Assembly: GCA_001247695.2 (NCBI GenBank)
Contig: LGRX02029125.1
Location: 1 to 64,000, forward strand
From: Cymbomonas tetramitiformis
Taxonomy: Eukaryota; Chlorophyta; Pyramimonadophyceae; Pyramimonadales; Pyramimonadaceae
Direction of reading: 5' to 3'
DNA length: 64,000 nt
In this document: positions 9,686 to 19,043 of the stretch, piece by piece
Layout of the letters: each line of letters opens with the position of its first letter
Numbering within the stretch: the first letter of the stretch is position 1
Program-made: the position numbers and the translations under genes
Notes under the pieces: model-generated
The model's input: the letters and a program-made list of their open reading frames with translations, nothing else
Databases searched by the model: none
What the model was told of the DNA's origin: nothing

Positions 9686-10339
9686 ACTCCCACTATCTTG
9701 TTTGTATGCAACTTTTGTAACTTTGTAACCTTTATCATCCTATACTTAGATGTGTAATAGCAGAATCCGATAGAAAGTGTATGTGAGTAAGTGTTTGAGT
9801 AAGGGTCTCACCCCAGGAATTCTAAATCAGTTTTCGTATTATAGATTGACATGTCGAGTGTGAGTATGACGTAACACCTCCTTTATTGCAAGGCATGGTA
9901 TCAGTTGATACAGGGGGTATCGATTCTTTCTGATTATTTTGTTGTTGGTATCAAATGATTGTGATATCACGTAAATCGGGGTTCCGGTCAAGATGAGCTG
10001 ATGCTGAGCATACGGATTGATAGATATATGTGTGATGAGCTCAGGAAGCCATCATATGCCTGATGGATGGTCGTGCATCCCGAGATATCGATTTTATAGT
10101 GAAACCCAAACTGCCTTCCGCAGTTTTCTCATAATATGAAATACACTACGCGTCAGTTCAGGATATGCTGATGCTGAGGGTTCAGAACTATAGATACATT
10201 TGACGTAATATCTATGATAACAATATTGCGATATTATCATGTGCATGAAAACAGATTTCCTTTGTTTTGACTTATCATACACCGAGGGGAAGGTGGGTCG
10301 GCCGACCATATCACTTAAATGGTTAGGGTGCGGCCCGAG
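9686..10339. other. no gene seen
   Basis: MULE-internal spacer. It contains two related segments around 'gatgagctgatgctgagcatacggattgatag' and 'ggatatgctgatgctgagggttcagaactatag' (9990-10200), but nothing coding. Confidence 0.5.
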
Positions 10340-10980
10340 CATATGTTCTCACCTGCCCATCAGGTGAGAACACGTGCTTGGGCGTATGGGGCTGTCAGGT
10401 TTTGAACCTGAGCTGACTGGGTATTGCCAACCAGTTTTCAACCGCTCTTAAAATCTCGGCGTTCTAGCGCTGAGGCACAAGTCGTGCAAGCTCCGATCGT
10501 GGTGTGCTGTGTCACACAGGACTCAAACGGGATCTCAAGCCCGTCAGCTTGTGCTGCAGGCACGGGTCGCGCGGTGCAGTGCCCTCTCTTTGCGAAACAC
10601 CGTTCATCTAAAGGAATAAACAGCACATCATGCAATGCTATATGTGGGGCAAGTGCTTGGCCTTAATACTTTTAAGGCGAGGCTCGGGTACATGACTTCG
10701 TGCCCGAGAGCGTGTACCCGAGCGCCGGGGCTGTCAGGTTTTTAACCTGAACTGACCGTGTTCTCATCGGTCGGACTGCAGCCCCTCTTATGATTGTAAG
10801 CACACCTGATACAGGTACACAGATGCTGTGCCGTGCCGCGTTAGGAGGGATCCCATAAAAGGTTGCTCGAGTGGAACACCAGGCAGCGTTATTCGTGCCC
10901 GGGGAATATTGAATGCTATCGAGATTCGAGTACATGTTCTCAGTTTGCAAACCGAGAACATGTACTCGAACTTGGGGCTG
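10340..10980. repeat. hairpin plus GGGGCTGTC cassette, three copies
   Basis: Three cassettes each consist of a long hairpin: 10336-10382 (arms around TTCTCACCTG), 10680-10722 (arms GCTCGGGTACA) and 10928-10968 (arms CGAGTACATGTTCTC). A GGGGCTGTC start follows at 10388, 10727 and 10974, then a segment that reads as an antisense tRNA T-arm (for example 'GGATTTGAACC'). See the individual tRNA-like entries. The repeat of hairpin plus tRNA-like unit is not a known feature to me. Confidence 0.5.
10727..10785 (-). ncRNA. tRNA-like structure, D-arm missing
   Basis: Read on the minus strand, a perfect 7-bp acceptor (GGGGCTG...CAGCCCC) closes a T-arm-like hairpin (TCAGG, 7-nt loop, CCTGA) and an anticodon-like hairpin (GACCG...CGGTC) with an oversized loop. 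It is 59 nt in total and has no D-arm. It is not a canonical cytosolic tRNA. It could be a mimic, a processing signal or a decayed gene. Confidence 0.35.
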
Positions 10981-11044
10981 TCGGGATTTGAACCTGGGAC
11001 ACAGCAGCCACTACAGCCTATACACTACACAACCAGGGGTGCAA

Positions 11045-11113
11045 GTGATATCTCAGACTCGAACTGAGACCTCCGGACTGAGTGTCCAGCGCTCTGAATT
11101 GAGCTAATATCAC
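11045..11113 (-). ncRNA. tRNA-like cloverleaf
   Basis: 69 nt on the minus strand with acceptor GTGATAT/ATATCAC (7 bp), D-stem GCTC/GAGC, anticodon stem CTGGA/TCCGG with a 7-nt loop, and T-arm CTCAG-TTCGAGT-CTGAG. All four arms form. The anticodon loop (CACTCAG) lacks the nearly universal U33, so decoding function is doubtful. It has clear relatives at 11250-11316 and 11457-11525. Confidence 0.45.
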
Positions 11114-11249
11114 AAAAAAGGATGCGTCTATGATCCGCAACGGAAACGCCTGCGCTCACGAACCCAGCTGGGATGCAGCAGAGCACCCTTGCAAGACAGG
11201 CGAGAGAAAGCCCTAAGCTAGAAGATAGGCATACTCGTAAAGCGTGGAA

Positions 11250-11316
11250 GTAACATCTCAGAGTCACACTAAGACCTCCGAATGTAAAAACCGGCGCTCT
11301 TTTGAGCTAGTATCAC
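11250..11316 (-). ncRNA. tRNA-like, degraded copy
   Basis: Related to the cloverleaf at 11045. The GTGATAC 5' end, GCTC/GAGC D-stem and a T-arm with 'GAGGTCTTAG...' are retained, but the acceptor and T-loop are mismatched. Confidence 0.3.
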
Positions 11317-11456
11317 CGAAAAGATGGCTTCCGAAGAAGGACCTGCAGCGGACTCGAAAGCAGTCACTGACGCTCAAAGGTACTGCAGAAAGTGCTTACG
11401 GCTCCGCGAACATACCTGCCAGCGATATTTCCTGAACGGCCTAGCCGTGGAAGTGG

Positions 11457-11525
11457 GTGACAACTCAGAATCGAACTGAGACCTCTGGAAAAGGTTTCCA
11501 GCGCTCTTTCTTGAGCTAATGTCAC
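11457..11525 (-). ncRNA. tRNA-like cloverleaf
   Basis: 69 nt with acceptor GTGACA/TGTCAC, D-stem GCTC/GAGC, a perfect anticodon stem CTGGA/TCCAG (extendable to 7 bp over a 3-nt loop CCT), and T-arm CTCAG-TTCGATT-CTGAG. It again lacks U33. It is best seen as a member of a MULE-borne tRNA-like family. Confidence 0.45.
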
Positions 11526-12730
11526 AACAATGAGCCGTTCTCCCTGAAAATGGTGCACAGCAAGACGGGCGTGCCGTGCGTTTGTGAGAAAATCCTGATT
11601 GGGGTACCTCGTTGTGGACTGCAGCTGAGAAAAATAAGCGCTTCGCAGACATCCCTACACAAACCCGGCAAATAGCCCAGTGATACTGTGTACGCTTGCT
11701 ACGGATGCTCGACTCTCCGCACAACTCTCGCGCGACAGAACACAATAAGTAACGTCAATACGAAGGCTGCTAAAACTTTCACAGGAGCAGCCTCACAAAA
11801 ATGTAACGGGCGTTGGCTGGAAACAGACAAGTTTAAGACAAACCTTTGAAAGCAAACAACAGCAGCGATGTTGATGGCGTGAGTTGCATGAGAAAGGATG
11901 CTAAATATCATCGTTCGCGGAAACCATTGGTCGACCGCCAATGATTCCATCTAAAATACCTTCGGGATCTGACCTGTATGCACTGTTGGACACCGGAATC
12001 TGTATCACCACTAAAAACGCGAGAAACCTGTCAGCGACAAATATCCGAGATGACGTTGCATTAATTCATTTTATTGGGAAATTTTTCTACGACCGACGGA
12101 TTGAAGAGGCTCTCATCTAATGGCGTTGGGCTTGAGTCATGATACGGTGATGCAGTCGTCGTTTTCGGGACCCGAAAAGTGCATGCGATCAGGTCGGGTC
12201 ACGTGGCGTGGCATGGGCAAATAAATGTCTTGGAAAGCAATCTTTTGATGGTACAGTTCTCTAAATTTGATAGCAAGATACTTTATATAATCGCAGGACC
12301 TCCTAAAAACGAAACATCCTGAGTGCTCTGGATGACTGTGGCATATTGCTCGGAATTACTATTATAAGCAGGTTCGGGGGGGGTAGTCGCGGTCATGACC
12401 GACGGATTGAATGGGCTCTCATCTAATGGTATCAGGTTCGGGCCAATGCATTCACCTCTGAATCGATTCTCATGATGCCTTTCGACACAAGCATTGCAGC
12501 GTGTGCTTACGTCAGTCCTGAATCGTTTCTTGTCCACAATTCGAAAGATGTCCAAAATATCGCGTGGAGTCATTTACGGACATTATTGGTCGGAATCACT
12601 GACTGTATGGTCGGAATCGCTGACTGTAAATTAATTTCAGAGGTGTGTCATATGGTGGAAACGACTTATGATTCACGCCCGTGAATCTGAAAGTAAAGAC
12701 TTACCAAAAAATATAGAGACGGGTACGGTA
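11526..12730. other. no gene seen
   Basis: MULE-internal spacer. It contains a duplicated segment, 'cgacggattgaa...ggctctcatctaatgg', at about 12095-12120 and 12398-12430, and a mutated ATTCACG(G/C)CCGTGAAT palindrome at about 12671. No coding feature could be supported. Confidence 0.5.
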
Positions 12731-12841
12731 TTTTCGCTAAGTATTATCAGATGTGTTCCCAAAGTGACCAAAAACCGTTCGATTACGAATCCAACGGGTT
12801 TTGGTCACTTTGAGAACACGTCTGATAATACTTAGCGAAAA
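12731..12841. promoter_or_regulatory. long palindrome P3
   Basis: Third copy of the P-family palindrome. Arms TTTTCGCTAAGTATTATCAG through GTGTTCCCAAAGTGACC, with a few more mismatches than P1/P2. It lies 90 bp upstream of the next gene's start at 12930. Confidence 0.85.
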
Positions 12842-12929
12842 TACGTAGAGATAATAATGGTTCCTTCTCATGGTAATAAACCCTACAAGGAAATATCGAT
12901 AAATCTAGTCTTCATCCGCAAATAAAATA

Positions 12930-13454
12930 ATGAATCGAATAATAAATAGGGACGAGGATTATCAATCTTGCAGAGGCTACCTACCCGCCCCATACAATTG
13001 CATAGCCCTTTGGCAGAAGCACATCGTGGTGCGCGGGGAAGACGAGAACCCTACCAAGGATCCCCACTATGGACTCACTCGCCCCAACAAGCGGTGCGAG
13101 TTGCATAAGGTCCTCATATGCATGGTGGAGTATGGAGAGGCTGGCGTTCAACCATTAGAGTTTCCTTTCGATTGGTTCCCAATGCTCGACCACTACGCTA
13201 TCATCAACCGCACGCAGGGTGCGTGGGTATGGTGCGAGGAGAGCGCAACCACTCGCATCGTTTTCCACGACCATGGAAACGCCGAGGATGGGAAAATAAA
13301 ATCGACAGATATCTTCACCTCCCTTGTGTCGTACAAGTTGTGCGCTAAGTGCGCTAAAACATGTCAAGGGATGGTGCAGCCTCTCGAGAGGCACGAGCGC
13401 AATGCAAGTTTGAATATTTATGAACGTTTGAACGTCGAGTTCGAGCTAATATAG
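12930..13454 (+). CDS. Cys-rich small protein, MULE cargo family member 2
   Basis: 174 residues, clearly paralogous to the protein at 15694. Shared blocks in the same order are 'RCELHKVLICMVEYGE' versus 'RCQVHKALVKMKEYGE', 'WVWCEESATTRIVF' versus 'WVWCNEIASMRLVF', 'LCAKCAKTCQ' versus 'VCSKCVRLCQ', and the C terminus 'LNVEFELI' versus 'LTVSFELL'. The conserved Cys/His pairs (CxxH, WC, CxxCxxxC) suggest a zinc-stabilised fold. I know no named family. The gene sits directly downstream of palindrome P3 and the ATG is the first in frame. Its role is unknown. Retention of several copies suggests selection within the element. Confidence 0.7.
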   Translation: MNRIINRDEDYQSCRGYLPAPYNCIALWQKHIVVRGEDENPTKDPHYGLTRPNKRCELHKVLICMVEYGEAGVQPLEFPFDWFPMLDHYAIINRTQGAWVWCEESATTRIVFHDHGNAEDGKIKSTDIFTSLVSYKLCAKCAKTCQGMVQPLERHERNASLNIYERLNVEFELI

Positions 13455-13631
13455 AATATAACGAATTAGCACAGACTAGTAACGATAACGAGCAAGTAAA
13501 ACATATAATATTCGTTTGCAAAAACAAGTAATAATATGCATAGACTTGTAAATGTTCATGTTTATTCACCTATTGAGCTAGTGTCCAAGCATGGCATACA
13601 CGTCTTGAAAGTAAAGCATTTTGTAAGCCTA

Positions 13632-14875
13632 TTATGTCCGCATTCGCTTGGCTTGTGCCTTCCCTACGGGTCCCTTCGCGGCTTTGTCTAAGGCTTTCTC
13701 AACATCGCGTGCCAAAACCTTCAGGACTTTCTTATGCTCCTCGTCCACCGTGTTGGTGAGGTCTGTGCCCGCTAGAAAGTACTTCACGAACTCCTTCGTA
13801 ACAAAGTCGAGATAACCCCAATGTAAGGCCGAGTTCACGGGGTTCAGCTGAACATCAGGGTCGTAGGACGCCACGCCCTTCAACGCCAAGTTGGCGGAGA
13901 ACACCACCCGGGGCGTGCCATCCGCGTTGGTCACCCCTTGGTGTACCCCTCCCACCACCGCGCAGTCGCCCAATCCCACTTTATCCTTTCCCCCAACGTT
14001 CGTCGCATACGCGTCGAGGGTTTCCTTCGAGAGCATGAGGGCTCGCTGCTCGTGGAATTGGACATCGCAGTTGAGTTGCAACCTCTCTTGCGTCGATTGG
14101 CCTAGGAGCTCAACCGACGCGTCGAAGGACGGTGTTGGTGCACAACACAACCTTGTTGGGGATGATGGGCCAAGGTAGGCCACAATGGCCAAGTGATGAG
14201 GGCGTTCGGTGAGAGGTTGGTTAAGTGGCTGGTCCAAGTGCCAAGGTTGCCACCCGGTAAGGGTGGAGAGGACCGTATTAGGCGCCCCCTGAATCTCCCG
14301 AACGAGATTGTCGTTGATTAAGAATGCTTGATTCTCGATTGTGTACTCCTTACGAAGATTTTCCATAACCTTCGTTTCCAACTCGTGTACGAAGACGTTC
14401 AAGTGCTTTCGATCTTCGTCTGTGAGATATTGCTCGTAGAAGTCGGTCTGCACTCCCCCCCCCCGTGTTTCGCGGACTCGTGAAACACCTCCAGCTTTCC
14501 TCCAGTGAGGGTTACCACCCCAGGAGGAAGATTTTTCCAGTCCGGGACCTTGTTCACGGCCTCCCTCCACATACACGAATACCGCCTTTCCAGATGTTCT
14601 CGCGACTCGTCTGGTAAAGACACCACGAAGGTGTTAGCGAAACCTATAGCTCGCGTACGGTCAAAGTCGTCAAAAAATGTTTCCTTGACGGCAGGCTCTT
14701 TCTTTTTTTGTTGACCGCTGCATTTTGCGCATCTCAACTCGCCCTTGCCTCTTTTAGATCGTGTGCATGGTTTGCCCGCGTGGTCCATAGTCGAGGGATC
14801 TTGTCTACATTCAATAAGCTTTCCCATCTTGTTTAATTGGCCACATTCGCAACGTGAAGCTTGATTCGAAGCCAT
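13632..14875 (-). pseudogene. Cys-rich cargo gene with frameshift in a C10 run
   Basis: Two overlapping minus-strand frames make one gene of about 425-430 residues. An N-terminal part (14875 to about 14465) begins MASNQASRCECGQL and has Cys pairs including 'LRCAKCSG'. A C-terminal part runs from about 14455 to 13632. The frames meet exactly at a ten-C homopolymer (14455-14464); eleven or eight bases would restore one frame, so this may be a sequencing error or a true lesion. The C-terminal part has 'WQPWHLDQPL', which looks like an HxD iron site of a 2OG-type oxygenase, followed by 'LAIVAYLG'. I could not place the distal His and Arg, so this is only a suggestion. The C-terminal tail is basic (AKRMRT), as in nuclear proteins. 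Palindrome P4 lies 176 bp upstream of the start. Confidence 0.5.
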
Positions 14876-14949
14876 ATTTGTTTAAAGATCGGGTTAGGTA
14901 TTAGGCTTTGGTAGGTTTACTAAACGAGGAAGTCGCTACACTAGCCCGG

Positions 14950-15008
14950 AATTCACGGCCGTGAATTTCAGATTCACGGCCGTGAATATCAGATTCACGG
15001 CCGTGAAT
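14950..15008. promoter_or_regulatory. three ATTCACGGCCGTGAAT palindromes
   Basis: Three copies of the 16-bp perfect palindrome, 75-130 bp upstream of the 14875 start codon. Same motif as at 7516-7602. Confidence 0.75.
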
Positions 15009-15050
15009 CGCGGGTGCAGGGCGTTCGGGAGGGGAGGGACCTGTATGGTA

Positions 15051-15161
15051 TTTTCTCGAAGTATTATCAGATGTGTTCCCAAAGTGACCAAACACCGTTA
15101 GATTCGGAATCGAACGGTTTTTGGTCACTTTGGGAACACGTCGCAAAATACTTCGAGAAAA
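15051..15161. promoter_or_regulatory. long palindrome P4
   Basis: P-family palindrome with outer arms altered to TTTTCTCGAAGTATT. The mirrored half changes in a compensating way (CTTCGAGAAAA), so base pairing of the arms is kept while the sequence drifts. Confidence 0.85.
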
Positions 15162-15390
15162 TGCCGAACAAATTCACAGGTCGTCGGTAATAGCGCGTGT
15201 TCAGGCGTTGTCACCAAGCCCACATCAGCACTCACATAAACGTACGTAGCCCCTCCCGAACCCCATGCACCGTATGGTTTAGGCCTTTCCGAACGCAGTG
15301 CAGCCGCGATTCACGGCCGTGAATCAGATATTCACGGCCGTGAATTTCGGGCTCAAGATAATGCTCTATACTGAAAAGACTTGTACGGTA

Positions 15391-15501
15391 TTTTCTCTAG
15401 GTATTATCAGATGTGTTCCCAAAGTGACCAAAAACCGTTAGATTCGGAATCGAACGGTTTTTGGTCACTTTGGGAACACATCTGATAATACTAAGCGAAA
15501 A
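15391..15501. promoter_or_regulatory. long palindrome P5
   Basis: P-family palindrome preceded by two ATTCACGGCCGTGAAT palindromes (15309-15347). It is the first of a pair upstream of the gene at 15694. Confidence 0.85.
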
Positions 15502-15513
15502 TACCATACAATA

Positions 15514-15624
15514 TTTTCTCTAAGTATTATCAGATGTGTTACCAAAGTGACAAAAAACCGTTCGATTCGGAATCGAACGGTTTTTGGTCACTTTGGGAAC
15601 ACATCTGATAATACTTAGAGAAAA
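15514..15624. promoter_or_regulatory. long palindrome P6
   Basis: P-family palindrome 70 bp upstream of the ATG at 15694. Its outer arms TTTTCTCTAAG/CTTAGAGAAAA are again mutually compensated. Confidence 0.85.
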
Positions 15625-15693
15625 TACCGTACCCGTCTTGTAAATTTACCGTAACAACTTGAGCTAATTTATCATATTAAACGCAACAAAAAA

Positions 15694-16239
15694 ATGGCCG
15701 CAACCGTGGAGTGCACCCCTTGCAACATTCGTAGAGCGAAAAAGGACGAAGAACATCTTATAGAAGCTGGGACATATTGGCTTGGGTTGGGCGACGGCCC
15801 GTACCCGCCTCTACAAGATCCACACGCGTACCAATGTTTGACGCGCGTTTCGGAGCGATGCCAAGTGCATAAGGCACTTGTGAAAATGAAGGAATACGGG
15901 GAAGAGGATCATGTGGAAAAATTCGCGTCGCCTTGGCGTATTTCATCGATGCTTGGACCCCGTCCCGAAAGGCAAAGCAAGTTGGAAAATTATTGGGTGT
16001 GGTGCAACGAGATCGCAAGCATGCGACTCGTTTTCCGCGAGACGTATTTGGGCGTGAACACTGAGTACAAGGGAATTCGGAACTATAACGGGCTTGTTGA
16101 AAAATACAAGTCTTTTCACGTGTGTAGCAAGTGCGTGCGGCTATGCCAAAACCTATGTCGTGGTTTGGAGAAGCCATCTTTACGCTCTGGACGCGAAGGA
16201 CCTCAAGACTTTTTGACGGTCTCTTTCGAGTTGTTGTGA
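15694..16239 (+). CDS. Cys-rich small protein, MULE cargo family member 3
   Basis: 181 residues starting MAATVECTPCNIRRAKKDEE, with an extra N-terminal CxxC relative to its paralogue at 12930. Motifs are RCQVHK (about residue 58), WVWCNEIAS (about 103), VCSKCVRLCQNLC (about 142) and the C-terminal 'FELL'. It lies directly downstream of palindromes P5 and P6 and convergent with the transposase gene, whose stop lies 107 bp beyond its own. Its function is not recognisable. A small zinc-binding accessory protein of the element is a reasonable inference. Confidence 0.7.
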   Translation: MAATVECTPCNIRRAKKDEEHLIEAGTYWLGLGDGPYPPLQDPHAYQCLTRVSERCQVHKALVKMKEYGEEDHVEKFASPWRISSMLGPRPERQSKLENYWVWCNEIASMRLVFRETYLGVNTEYKGIRNYNGLVEKYKSFHVCSKCVRLCQNLCRGLEKPSLRSGREGPQDFLTVSFELL

Positions 16240-16345
16240 AAGAAGCACAATGCAATTTTATGAACACAAGCTAGCAATAGAACACTTTGTAATATATGTA
16301 TGTTAATACATGTTCATTCGCTATTGATTATATGTTTGCATGTGT

Positions 16346-18967
16346 CTACGGGTACAAGCAAACTGTGCACATGAACAAGCCATCTGGAACTCGTGTGAGA
16401 GGAGGAATCATACAATGCATGTGGTACCCCTTGTCACAACCATCGCACACCAGCATTTTGCTTGCATAAGTCGCCTTAATGCATATTTCGCACTTCAAGG
16501 AGTGCGAGACGGTTTGGGAGCTCATGACCTCACGGTCCATTGCGTCCTCCTCAATAGCGTCACTTGCTTTTTTCCCCGCTAGCCTCTTCAACTTGCCGGT
16601 GATCTTGCCAAGGGGTTGTCGCCGAAGTGCAGAAGTAGGTTTCATTGGTCGGCCAGCTTTGGGAATCCGACCGATCAAGTCGAGCTGTTTTTCCAAAGGT
16701 GCTTTGAACTTTCCTTTGAATAACCCCACTGCCACCACGTCCGCGCACACACCACTTTCGTAGAACTCAGGGCAGTTGCACGTGTAGTGCACATACTCAG
16801 TCGGGGTTGTTGAAGCCTGCACAAGGACGAAGGAGGCATATAGGGAGACGAACTCGTTGAACGTCGTCACATTGGCGGGGGGGTTCACGGGATCACGGAT
16901 AAGTGATAGGAACTCAGCGGCCATAACAAGTATTTCTTTCCGTTTGTCCGCGATGGTGACCGATTTCAGACTGTTGGTCTTCATTGTAGGCAACACGAAC
17001 ACCATGGTCTCCTCGTCAGGTAGGTGGGGTAAGCGGGTCGCCTTGGTCATAAGTTCCATGACGTTGCTTTCCACCATGAGTAGGGCCTCCCGCCACATAT
17101 CGTGTCGCACAATTGGACTAGTAGGCAAAGGATGTTCGCGCTCGAAAATAGTTTCGTTGCGAACATATTTCATAGCACTTTTATGAAACCGAGCCAGTTG
17201 TAGCTGTTTGCCGTTGCACAGAGCTGCCTTTGCCCACCGATTGTTGGACTCGGGGCTATTTTGCGTGGAAGGTTTGCCAGGAGGCATCGTCCCTAGCACC
17301 CAACCACTCCATTGGCCCCACCAAAAGTCCACGAACCACGAGCATATGTACTCCTCCTCCTCCTCGAAGGACAACATCAACAACTTGAAGGCTTCGGTGC
17401 GCACAGAAGTGAGGGTGATACGGTGAACACCGGCAACGCCGGTCTTGAAGCTCTCGACGTTATTAGCGTCGTTAAACATGCTAGACTTTTCGTTGAGTTT
17501 CATCTTGCAGTGTGCCCAACATATGCCTTGTTTGACGTCCTCCACCGTTATGATTTCGTCGTTAATGGTTTCGTCAACACGGTCTCCCCGCTCTAGGTGA
17601 TTGAAGACGACCTGAGCGGTTTTGGGTAGGGACAAGTTTGCATTGTAAAACGCTAGGGAGTGGTCAAGCGTGTGAAGCTTGGGTTGCCACAAAACGCCAA
17701 AGGAAATGCGTATTGCCCGAAGGACGAGAAAGTCCACGAGCTCAGAGGCGAATGCGTCCTCGTGGGACTTCAAGGCCATGTAACCCATTCTGAAACGTTT
17801 ATCCAACCAGCAAGTACCGCCGAACTCAACGGGAAAGCCGTTCCAGTTGGTCTTGTAGGTGTCGTCCCGAGAGCGGTGGTCGCTAGTGGACAAAACTTGA
17901 AGTAGTTCCCAAGTAGTGTAGATCACGGTCCAGCGTTTTCGTTTTTGTTGAAGTTGGTAGTCCTCAACAAGTTGCTCGTAGTTGCGTAAAAGCGCCCGAA
18001 GGTTTAGCTTGCCCTTGTAGAAATGCGACTTTTTGGTACTCCACCCGTGACATGCCAAAAGATTGGACGCGAGCTCCAGGAAGTGGGAACAACCGTCTGA
18101 CGCCAAGAGTTTTTCAAATTCTTGCTGTAGGCGCCGTTCACAAACGGCTGGGTCCTCCCTCCACTTGTCATGCCGCCAAGCTGCCATGATTTCCAAGCAA
18201 GAAGTTGCTTGGAAAATCAAGGGAGGTAAGTTGTTGCGTGAGTTATCCTTGTACGCAGGAACATCGGCGTAGCTTCCGTCTTGAAGAAGAACTTGGCCGT
18301 CAAACATGCACAACACCCCGGGGGTGTCGAGGTCCGTGATGGGGATCGCGAACAAGTTAGCTGTCACGCACTCGTGCATATAGTTACCGTAGGTTTTAAT
18401 ATCTTCTGTTTCCCAAATTCGGTACTTATTGTTGTAGGCATAATTGCAGATTGTTGCGTAAGCCGGTACTGTCGGGAGGCTGAGGTCGTCCTTCATTTCT
18501 AGGAACACGGACTTTGGCCCCTTGCCCATCTTCAAGTGCGTGTCCAAATAGGTTTTTACTTGAGGGTTCAAGCCTTTGTTGAAGAATCCCGCGTGATCGT
18601 GTTCTCCACTCTGGAACAAGTCACAACACTCGCTCGACTTTTGTATGATTTTGAAAAACGCTTGACAACCGCTGGACTTGCAGAACGAGCACTTAAACTT
18701 GTGTGTAATATTGCCCGTTCTCTTAGCTATGTGAGGTTTGTCTGCCTTGGAGAAGCCTTCAGAACACGCCTCCTTAATTCTTTCCATACACCTATCGAAA
18801 GATGAAGCACTTAGCAAGGCCACCCACTCTTTACGCTCGTGCGTCCGTGTCCGCTTGCGCCTACAGAGCTCCTCAATTTCATCCTCGGGATCGGAATCCT
18901 CATAAATTTCTCGTCCATCCTTCCCGGGGCTAGTGAACTGCAAATTTTCCTCCTCCTGGTCCTCCAT
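16346..18967 (-). CDS. MULE transposase with SWIM-like and C-terminal PHD finger
   Basis: 873 residues, one exon. In order: an acidic N terminus; a Cys/His region resembling the FLYWCH/WRKY-GCM1 finger of MULEs ('FKCSFCKSSGC' ... 'SGEHDHAG', about 90-135); and the RNase-H-fold DDE domain with 'RDDTYKTNW' (first D, about 365), 'LHTLDHSLAFYNA' (second D, about 435), 'CWAHCKMKL', and 'NSPESNNRWAK' (E, about 565). Next comes a SWIM-like 'YTCNCPEFYESGVCADVVAV' (about 725) in which the usual last His is Asp. A C4HC3 PHD finger ends the protein: CEICIK, 'LVCDGCDKGYHMHC' and CTVC, about 822-870. It would cut and join the element ends. The PHD may guide insertion to, or read, histone H3 tails. The start lies 77-166 bp inside the right inverted repeat, so that repeat probably holds the promoter. 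Confidence 0.85.
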   Translation of the reverse strand: MEDQEEENLQFTSPGKDGREIYEDSDPEDEIEELCRRKRTRTHERKEWVALLSASSFDRCMERIKEACSEGFSKADKPHIAKRTGNITHKFKCSFCKSSGCQAFFKIIQKSSECCDLFQSGEHDHAGFFNKGLNPQVKTYLDTHLKMGKGPKSVFLEMKDDLSLPTVPAYATICNYAYNNKYRIWETEDIKTYGNYMHECVTANLFAIPITDLDTPGVLCMFDGQVLLQDGSYADVPAYKDNSRNNLPPLIFQATSCLEIMAAWRHDKWREDPAVCERRLQQEFEKLLASDGCSHFLELASNLLACHGWSTKKSHFYKGKLNLRALLRNYEQLVEDYQLQQKRKRWTVIYTTWELLQVLSTSDHRSRDDTYKTNWNGFPVEFGGTCWLDKRFRMGYMALKSHEDAFASELVDFLVLRAIRISFGVLWQPKLHTLDHSLAFYNANLSLPKTAQVVFNHLERGDRVDETINDEIITVEDVKQGICWAHCKMKLNEKSSMFNDANNVESFKTGVAGVHRITLTSVRTEAFKLLMLSFEEEEEYICSWFVDFWWGQWSGWVLGTMPPGKPSTQNSPESNNRWAKAALCNGKQLQLARFHKSAMKYVRNETIFEREHPLPTSPIVRHDMWREALLMVESNVMELMTKATRLPHLPDEETMVFVLPTMKTNSLKSVTIADKRKEILVMAAEFLSLIRDPVNPPANVTTFNEFVSLYASFVLVQASTTPTEYVHYTCNCPEFYESGVCADVVAVGLFKGKFKAPLEKQLDLIGRIPKAGRPMKPTSALRRQPLGKITGKLKRLAGKKASDAIEEDAMDREVMSSQTVSHSLKCEICIKATYASKMLVCDGCDKGYHMHCMIPPLTRVPDGLFMCTVCLYP

Positions 18968-19043
18968 GACTGTGAAGTGTTGGGGAGTGTGCTAGTGAAA
19001 CTGCTTGTAAAATTTTTTGGCGCTCGATTGAATTAAGCATGGT

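Noticed and set aside
10340..11525. A cluster of functional tRNA genes
   Set aside because: The anticodon loops lack U33, one unit has no D-arm, and several acceptors are mismatched. I kept them as tRNA-like only.
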